In this document: positions 55,548 to 60,510 of the stretch, in pieces
How the letters are laid out: each line of letters starts with the position of its first letter
Numbering within the stretch: the stretch's first letter is position 1
DNA from: Saccharicrinis sp.
Lineage (GTDB): Bacteria > Bacteroidota > Bacteroidia > Bacteroidales > Marinilabiliaceae
DNA: 60,510 nucleotides
Assembly: GCA_024635585.1 (NCBI GenBank)
Contig: JAGXIP010000108.1
Coordinates: 1-60,510, forward strand
Reading direction: 5' to 3'
Program-made: the position numbers and the translations under genes
Notes under the pieces: generated by a model
What the model saw: the letters and a program-made list of their open reading frames with translations, nothing else
What the model was told of the DNA's origin: nothing
Databases searched by the model: none

Positions 55548-56000
55548 CTATCTTTTTTGTTCTACCTCTTCAACTGTCACCAAATCATCGGCTGCTTCTC
55601 CATCGCTACGGATGTAATTAAGCACATCTGCAATTTGCTGATCCGTCAAATTTCGATAAGATGCCATCACCCCATTATATTTGACCCCTTCAACAACCAC
55701 CTCGCCACTCAACCCATTGAGCACCACATCAATCAAAAAGTCTTTATCTCCATTGGTGCGCTCGGTATTTTTCAGTGGTGGATAAACCTTGGCCATCCCC
55801 ATCCGATTTACCTGATGACATACTTTGCAATTTCTGTCGTACACCAATTTGCCAGCATCATAGCGGCTATTCCTATTTTTAATGGATGATACAGGACTTG
55901 TCCCATTGTTATCTGGTGTATTTTTAGTGGTTGTATTTTGCCCACAGCCAACTGAAACCACAACTAATACTATAAAAACAATAATACCTAAAAATCTCAT
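55548..56000 (-). CDS. Lipoprotein cytochrome c
   Basis: A 150-residue class I cytochrome c with a lipobox VGCG at Cys19, a low-complexity Asn/Thr/Ser linker, one haem motif C58-K-V-C61-H62, and a likely axial Met in YNGVMASY. The C-terminal helix LTDQQIADVLNYIRS is typical. It would be an electron carrier tethered to a membrane facing the periplasm. Partners are not visible in the window. Confidence 0.92.
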   Translation of the reverse strand: MRFLGIIVFIVLVVVSVGCGQNTTTKNTPDNNGTSPVSSIKNRNSRYDAGKLVYDRNCKVCHQVNRMGMAKVYPPLKNTERTNGDKDFLIDVVLNGLSGEVVVEGVKYNGVMASYRNLTDQQIADVLNYIRSDGEAADDLVTVEEVEQKR

Positions 56001-56257
56001 GTAATTCTTAATTTTTTATAAATACCTTAATCTATATACCTCTATATATAACCTTTTATTTTGGTTTCCGTTAAATTGCTTTAAAGCCATATGGCCTTAA
56101 TATTAAACTAAACGTGCAACAAGTTTATTTACTCTAAAGCCTTTGGTAAACATTACGCAATATAAAATGTTTTTAGGCTAAAGAAAATTTAAAACAGCAT
56201 AAATATTTGGCAATATAACACGTTTGTGATTAGTACAGATAAAAATAATATTTTAAA

Positions 56258-56265
56258 TATATTTG
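56258..56265 (+). promoter_or_regulatory. Putative -7 element before the pRiA4b-like gene
   Basis: TATATTTG, 20 bases before the start codon, implying a very short leader. No TTG at the right distance upstream. Confidence 0.45.
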
Positions 56266-56284
56266 GCGACCCAAAAAAAACAGA

Positions 56285-56827
56285 ATGACAATTAGCTTAA
56301 GATTTATATCGGCAGAAGATGACAATTTTATCAGAGAGGTGAAGATAGACGGGGAAGCAACCTTTCTTGACTTGCACCACTTTATTCAGCAACTTTTAGA
56401 TTTTGATCCAAGCCAAATGGCTTCATTTTTTATGACCGATGAAGACTGGCAGAAAAACGAAGAAATTACCTTGATAGACATGGTAATGGACGAAGGAAAT
56501 AATTCACTTATTATGTCCGAAATCCCATTAAACCAATTTATTTTGAATGTAAAACAAAGGATGATTTACACCTTTGATTTATTTAACGATCGCAACTTAT
56601 TTATAGAGGTGCACGGAATAGAAAACTCCTCATGTGCTACACCCCAATGTATTAGGGAAAACGGCCCCGCACCTGAACAACTGGACATGAGCATGTTATT
56701 GGAAAGTGCCATGGGGGAACCATCTACCGACCAAAAATATGACTTTGATGATGAAGATTATGGTTTTGACGATGACGACTTGGACGATCCAATGATAACT
56801 TATACGGATGATTTGGACGATTATTAA
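56285..56827 (+). CDS. pRiA4b ORF-3-like protein
   Basis: A 180-residue protein resembling the plasmid pRiA4b ORF-3 (IS1096 TnpR-like) family, with FLDLHHFIQQLLDFD and MIYTFDLFNDRNLFIEVHGI as the recognisable strands. The tail is strongly acidic (repeats of Asp and Tyr from about residue 145). Function of the family is not established. It precedes miaA by 81 bases containing a perfect 14-bp inverted repeat. Confidence 0.75.
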   Translation: MTISLRFISAEDDNFIREVKIDGEATFLDLHHFIQQLLDFDPSQMASFFMTDEDWQKNEEITLIDMVMDEGNNSLIMSEIPLNQFILNVKQRMIYTFDLFNDRNLFIEVHGIENSSCATPQCIRENGPAPEQLDMSMLLESAMGEPSTDQKYDFDDEDYGFDDDDLDDPMITYTDDLDDY

Positions 56828-56877
56828 CTTTAATTTAAACACTTCTTCGCTCTGCTTGATTCATTTAAATTAAAGTT
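56826..56877. terminator. Perfect inverted repeat between ORF-3-like gene and miaA
   Basis: AACTTTAATTTAAA (56826-56839) and TTTAAATTAAAGTT (56864-56877) match perfectly around a 24-base loop. It overlaps the stop codon of the upstream gene. Being AT-only apart from one pair, it is a weak stem; it may be a terminator or a protein site. Confidence 0.5.
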
Positions 56878-56908
56878 GCAAAATAAAAATAATAACACAC
56901 GAAACTTA

Positions 56909-57829
56909 ATGGCGCACAATAATACTAGACCTAAAAAAACACTAATTGTTATTATTGGCCCCACCGGAATAGGTAAAACAACTACAAGCATTGTCGTTGC
57001 CAATCATTTTAAAACAGAAATCATATCGGCCGATTCGCGACAAATATTTAAAGAGCTTAATATAGGCACGGCAACACCAACAGTGCATGAGTTAGCTTCG
57101 GCCGTGCATCATAACATAGGCTCACACTCTGTACACGAATATTATAGTGCCTGGGAATTTGAGCAAGATGCGCTGGCTCTTAGCGAGAAACTGTTTAAAA
57201 CACATCATCAAGTTATTATGACTGGTGGTTCTATGTTATATATCGACGCGGTGTGTAAGGGTATTGACGATCTGCCCACCGTTGATAAAGAGCTCCGGGA
57301 AAACTTGCATACGCAATATATGAGCGAAGGAATAGAATCCATTCGTCGACAATTGAAACAGTTGGATCCTGAATTTTACGAGCAAGTGGATTTAATGAAC
57401 CACAAAAGAGTAATTCATGCGGTAGAAATATGTCTGATGACAGGCCAAGCATATAGCAGTCTGCGGACAAACACGGTTAAACAACGCCCCTTCAACATGG
57501 TGAAAATAGGTTTGGAAATGGAACGTGAAGAAATTTACGAGCGTATAAATAAACGGGTTGATAATATGATTAAAGAGGGGCTGGTTGAAGAAGCCAGAAA
57601 TTTATATCCGCACAAAGACCTTAACTCCTTAAACACTGTGGGTTACAAAGAACTATTTGACTGTTTTGATGGTGAGTATGATTTAGAAAAAGCCATTGAA
57701 CTAATTAAACGGAACACGCGCCGTTATGCCAAAAAGCAACTGTCGTGGTTTAAACGCGACAAAGAAATCGGGTGGTTTCATCCACAGGAGACAAAAAAAA
57801 TTATTAGCTTTATAGAGCAAAATATTTGA
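56909..57829 (+). CDS. miaA: tRNA dimethylallyltransferase MiaA
   Basis: Adds a dimethylallyl group to A37 of tRNAs reading UNN codons. The P-loop is IIGPTGIGKTTTS, followed by SADSRQIFKELNIGTATPT; GGSMLYIDAV and NTVGYKELFDCFDG are further signatures. The length is 306 residues from ATG 56909; a TTG at 56876 would add 11 residues and lies in the inverted repeat. A strong terminator follows. Confidence 0.95.
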   Translation: MAHNNTRPKKTLIVIIGPTGIGKTTTSIVVANHFKTEIISADSRQIFKELNIGTATPTVHELASAVHHNIGSHSVHEYYSAWEFEQDALALSEKLFKTHHQVIMTGGSMLYIDAVCKGIDDLPTVDKELRENLHTQYMSEGIESIRRQLKQLDPEFYEQVDLMNHKRVIHAVEICLMTGQAYSSLRTNTVKQRPFNMVKIGLEMEREEIYERINKRVDNMIKEGLVEEARNLYPHKDLNSLNTVGYKELFDCFDGEYDLEKAIELIKRNTRRYAKKQLSWFKRDKEIGWFHPQETKKIISFIEQNI

Positions 57830-57892
57830 GCACCGGGCATTTCGATTCAATTAATTCCTCACGGTTTACAAGTGTGGCCCGGTGCTTTTTTT
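57830..57892 (+). terminator. Terminator of miaA, overlapping the next gene's end
   Basis: GCACCGGGC (57830-57838) and GCCCGGTGC (57877-57885) pair perfectly and are followed by TTTTTTT. The loop is 38 bases long. The right arm and T-run lie within the last codons of the convergent methyltransferase gene. Confidence 0.7.
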
Positions 57893-58606
57893 AGCTACCA
57901 CTACCGTATAAAAAGAATCCTTACTCCATGCGTCTTTTTTGAATGAACCAAAAAATTGAACATCGGTATAATTATTTGCAAGCATCTTTCTTAAGTCGTC
58001 TTTCAAAATAGGTAGCAAGGGTACCGATTGTTTAAAAGATTCGCCACTCAACTTATCGGTTAAAACAGTAGAAAACTGTATAGCACCATTCGATTCCGGG
58101 ATATAATTGCGCTCAAATGTATAATTGTTGGTATCTATAGTTGGTAGATGAGCTACTTTATCACTCTGTACCCAATCGTAATTTACAATTTGCACGACTA
58201 CCCAAGCGCCTTCCTTTAAAACCAACGAAGCAGCATCAAAATACGATTGTACATCTTTTAAGCTTGGAAGATGGGGTAAGGTATTTCCTAAACAATATAC
58301 CAAATCAAAATAATTGAATTGGTAATATCCTCCAAATTTTAATAAATCATTGGTGGAAAATTTTACGTTTAATGCTTGTGGGCATTTTTCTTTAGCCTTC
58401 GTTATCATCGCCTCATCCAAGTCAAAAGCATCTACACGAGCACTTTTCCTACCCAGTTCAATGGCGAGGCTACCAGTTCCGCATCCACAATCCAGCACAT
58501 GTTTTCCACTCACGTTAGCAAATAATCCTTCCATAAATAGGCTTTGTGCCTTGTTTGGCGGGAATATTTGGTCGTAGGCCTTTACAATAGAGCTATAAAA
58601 CGTCAT
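57866..58606 (-). CDS. Class I SAM-dependent methyltransferase
   Basis: A 246-residue methyltransferase with motif I VLDCGCGTGSLAIELG, motif II acidic residue in VDAFDLDEAMI, and motif IV-like FDLVYCLGNTLPHL. Substrate unknown. It starts one base after the glycosyltransferase stop, so the two are co-transcribed. Confidence 0.88.
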   Translation of the reverse strand: MTFYSSIVKAYDQIFPPNKAQSLFMEGLFANVSGKHVLDCGCGTGSLAIELGRKSARVDAFDLDEAMITKAKEKCPQALNVKFSTNDLLKFGGYYQFNYFDLVYCLGNTLPHLPSLKDVQSYFDAASLVLKEGAWVVVQIVNYDWVQSDKVAHLPTIDTNNYTFERNYIPESNGAIQFSTVLTDKLSGESFKQSVPLLPILKDDLRKMLANNYTDVQFFGSFKKDAWSKDSFYTVVVAKKSTGPHL

Positions 58607-58607
58607 A

Positions 58608-59561
58608 CTAATTGTTTACTTTTTTTTCTATTTGATATTTATTCCGTTCGGGACTACTGCGCGAAACCAGCTCGGCCAGAAAACCAACTAAAAACAATTG
58701 GGTACCTATAATCATGCTTGTAAGCGAAATATAAAAATACGGACTTGAGGTTACCAATGCCTCGTGTATATGATTGTAAACCGCGTATAGCTTGTGCACA
58801 CCTAAATATAAGGCCGAGAAAAAACCCACCGTAAACATTAAGGTACCCAAACTACCGAACAGGTGCATAGGTCTTTTGCCAAACTTGGAAATAAAGGTTA
58901 CCGAAAGCAAATCAAGAAACCCCTTTAAAAATCGTTCCATTCCAAATTTAGATACCCCAAATTGCCTTTCGCGGTGAACCACAACTTTTTCTCCTATCTT
59001 ACTGAAGCCATTACGTTTGGCTAAAATGGGGATATATCGGTGCATTTCGCCATATACTTCAATACTTTTTATCACTTGCTTGCGATAAGCTTTTAAACCG
59101 CAATTAAAATCGTGCAACTGAATGCCGGAGATATAACGTGCTGTCCAGTTAAAAAACTTACTGGGTATGGTTTTACCAAGTGGGTCGTGTCTTTTCTTTT
59201 TCCACCCGCTCACTAAATCGTAGCCTTCCTCTTTTATCATGTGGTACAGCCCTGGCAATTCGTCGGGGTTATCTTGGAGGTCGGCATCCATGGTAATTAC
59301 TACTTCGCCCACAGCAGCCTCAAAACCGCTGTACAAAGCTGCCGATTTACCATAATTACGTCTGAACTTGATACCTTTTACCTGGTCATGTTCGGCTCCC
59401 AACTGCTCAATTACTTTCCACGAGGTATCGTTGCTACCATCATCAATAAAAATAAGCTCAAAGGAAATACCAAGGGGAGTTAACACTCCCCGTACCCAAT
59501 TATATAACTCAACTAACGATTCCTCCTCGTTAAAAAGAGGCACTACGATTGATAAATTCAT
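58608..59561 (-). CDS. Family 2 glycosyltransferase (DPM1/GtrB-like)
   Basis: A 317-residue enzyme with a GT-A domain, SIVVPLFNEEESLVELY at the start, FIDDGSNDTSW, and the DxD region in VITMDADLQDNPDELP. Two C-terminal membrane segments (about residues 230-255 and 275-300) anchor it in the inner membrane. This layout is that of polyprenyl-phosphate glycosyltransferases such as GtrB and ArnC. The sugar is unknown. Confidence 0.93.
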   Translation of the reverse strand: MNLSIVVPLFNEEESLVELYNWVRGVLTPLGISFELIFIDDGSNDTSWKVIEQLGAEHDQVKGIKFRRNYGKSAALYSGFEAAVGEVVITMDADLQDNPDELPGLYHMIKEEGYDLVSGWKKKRHDPLGKTIPSKFFNWTARYISGIQLHDFNCGLKAYRKQVIKSIEVYGEMHRYIPILAKRNGFSKIGEKVVVHRERQFGVSKFGMERFLKGFLDLLSVTFISKFGKRPMHLFGSLGTLMFTVGFFSALYLGVHKLYAVYNHIHEALVTSSPYFYISLTSMIIGTQLFLVGFLAELVSRSSPERNKYQIEKKVNN

Positions 59562-59597
59562 TATAAAAACAATTTGTTCTTAATTGACTGATTTAGC

Positions 59598-60116
59598 TTA
59601 ATATGTAATTTCCGGATCCTTTTTCAGTATAGCCGATATGATCAGTGAAATAATTAACCCACCTATTAAAGCGCCAATTATACCAAATAGAGCCATTGCA
59701 ATGGGGCTCATCATAGCACTCATCATACCGTCCATTTGCTCCAATTGCTCGGCAGGCACACCAGCTTCCAATTGCTTTTCTTGGACAATGGCCAACATCT
59801 CGGTATGTTTAGCCGGATCGATAAAAACGAAATAAATATAAGTAAAAATGCTTGAAACAACTCCTCCCACCAACGATATAAGTACTCCTAAGCCCACACC
59901 TTGTCCGTATTTTAAAATACCTGCATTCTCTTTTTCCTTATAAAACTTAAGACCTAAGAAAATAAATACAATGGGTATGAGATAACCTAAATAACTGAAA
60001 TAGGTATTTCCCATCATACCACTGTAAAAAATAATTAAACTAAAAACAATAGAGGCAATACCTAAATACAGACCATAGGTTACAACCGTTGATGATTTTG
60101 AAGCTGCTTGTTCCAT
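59598..60116 (-). CDS. DUF4199 membrane protein
   Basis: A 172-residue protein with four hydrophobic segments (about 13-33, 39-55, 72-98 and 140-163) and, between the third and fourth, a hydrophilic part rich in Gln, Glu and Met. It matches DUF4199, a family confined mostly to Bacteroidota with no known function, often found before family 2 glycosyltransferases as here (36 bases). Confidence 0.88.
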   Translation of the reverse strand: MEQAASKSSTVVTYGLYLGIASIVFSLIIFYSGMMGNTYFSYLGYLIPIVFIFLGLKFYKEKENAGILKYGQGVGLGVLISLVGGVVSSIFTYIYFVFIDPAKHTEMLAIVQEKQLEAGVPAEQLEQMDGMMSAMMSPIAMALFGIIGALIGGLIISLIISAILKKDPEITY

Positions 60117-60383
60117 AATTAAATGTTTTAAGGGTTTTATAAAAAGTTAAGTTTCATTTCTGTCAAAGATAAGATTTGATACATATTGTTCATCATAAAC
60201 GAAGCAAAAAATGATGTACAGCATACAAAAAACTCAAACGATGAATTGCCGTAGTGAAATAATAAAAAATCAACCTACTGATATCAAAGCCTTTAATATT
60301 CCACATGAAAAATAGTTTAATTTTTTTAGTGATTTGTATTGCGGGATATATGTTTTTGTCTATTTTTGCATCCGCTAACGCAC
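60117..60383. other. Intergenic region before ffs
   Basis: Carries a TATCTTTG -7-like sequence for the minus-strand DUF4199 gene (60164-60171) and the ffs promoter. A 34-codon frame at 60211-60315 is not supported as a gene. Confidence 0.6.
60339..60368 (+). promoter_or_regulatory. Promoter of the SRP RNA gene
   Basis: TTG (60339-60341), exactly 19 bases, then TATTTTTG (60361-60368). The predicted start falls about 8 bases later, just before the RNA's first stem at 60384. Confidence 0.75.
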
Positions 60384-60479
60384 GGGTAAGTCCTGTACGA
60401 CCAGCTCCTTTCGAATCCCCCCAGGGCCTGACGGCAGCAAGGGTAGAGGGTTGAGCGGTGCGATGCAGGTAGCTTACCC
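60384..60479 (+). ncRNA. ffs: Small signal recognition particle RNA (4.5S)
   Basis: The closing stem is GGGTAAG (60384-60390) with CTTACCC (60473-60479). The tip region AGGGCCTGACGGCAGCAAGG contains the conserved asymmetric loop that binds Ffh and a UGAC tetraloop closed by C-G pairs. The 5' text TCCTGTACGACC and the distal GATGCAGG pair partly, as in bacterial small SRP RNAs. At about 96 bases it has the usual length. It directs ribosomes making membrane proteins to FtsY/SecYEG. Confidence 0.92.
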
Positions 60480-60483
60480 ACCC

Positions 60484-60510
60484 GCCAATATAGCTCAGTT
60501 GGCTAGAGCA
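60484..60510 (+). tRNA. tRNA, 5' part only (cut by window end)
   Basis: GCCAATA fits the 5' acceptor strand, TA positions 8-9, and GCTCAGTTGGCTAGAGC the D-arm with paired GCTC/GAGC. The anticodon lies beyond the window, so the identity is unknown. It begins four bases after the SRP RNA stem. Confidence 0.85.

Noticed and set aside
60211-60315. 34-codon frame upstream of ffs
   Set aside because: No hydrophobic or conserved pattern, and it runs towards the ffs promoter; not enough support for a gene.
1-60510. CRISPR arrays, transposase genes and prophage modules
   Set aside because: No regularly spaced repeats of CRISPR type and no transposase, integrase or phage structural protein was recognised on either strand.

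Overview
The window reads as chromosomal DNA of a Bacteroidota bacterium, most likely class Bacteroidia. The visible reasons are promoters of the type TTG-N19/20-TAnnTTTG, almost no Shine-Dalgarno sequences, a Bacteroides-type argF' transcarbamylase, and families common in this phylum (DUF3570, DUF4199, PD40 lipoproteins, NUMOD4/HNH proteins). I cannot name the genus from the sequence alone.

Layout. (1) 1-3.7 kb is an accessory block: a HepT-like HEPN toxin, two small unrelated genes each framed by the same pair of flanking repeats, and an Amj-type lipid II flippase. (2) 3.9-13.9 kb holds metH and metF separated by a mazEF module, a decayed Fic gene, a succinate-semialdehyde-type dehydrogenase, recX and an LPP20-like secreted protein. 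(3) 14-22.4 kb on the minus strand is the cell-shape cluster purH-mreB-mreC-mreD-mrdA-rodA followed by a flippase-like membrane protein. (4) 22.7-25.8 kb on the plus strand is a compact thioredoxin-ApbE-DUF4266-DUF3570 locus, then recQ. (5) 27.6-31.2 kb has a repeat-rich gap, a TPR/PD40 lipoprotein that lacks the OmpA domain of PorE-like proteins, and small stress-type genes (YqaE, hemerythrin, PRC-barrel).

(6) 31.5-47.7 kb is the centrepiece: one long minus-strand run, argR - GNAT - argG - argC - argD - proC - proB - proA - argF' - argB - M20 deacylase - argH - gltA, that encodes nearly all of arginine and proline synthesis from glutamate. Residue Pro90 in ArgF' and the GNAT in place of argA/argJ point to the N-succinyl version of the arginine pathway. 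The run is interrupted by foreign-looking genes: a broken PIN toxin with its antitoxin, a NUMOD4/HNH gene and a small membrane protein. The argR/carB divergent region carries two ARG-box-like palindromes exactly 21 bp apart, one of them over the argR -7 element, so ArgR probably represses itself and may influence carB.

(7) 47.8-60.5 kb: carB, cysK with an Rrf2 regulator, a BamA-like barrel, a MetY-like enzyme, a lipoprotein cytochrome c, a pRiA4b ORF-3-like protein, miaA, a methyltransferase, a family 2 glycosyltransferase, a DUF4199 membrane protein, the small SRP RNA (ffs) and the first 27 bases of a tRNA cut by the window end.

The parts most worth following are the ApbE/DUF4266/DUF3570 locus, whose function I do not know to be described, the cassette-like repeats of the first 3 kb, and the ArgR operator. 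A four-copy interspersed repeat and several hairpin-bearing REP-like elements fill many of the intergenic gaps.
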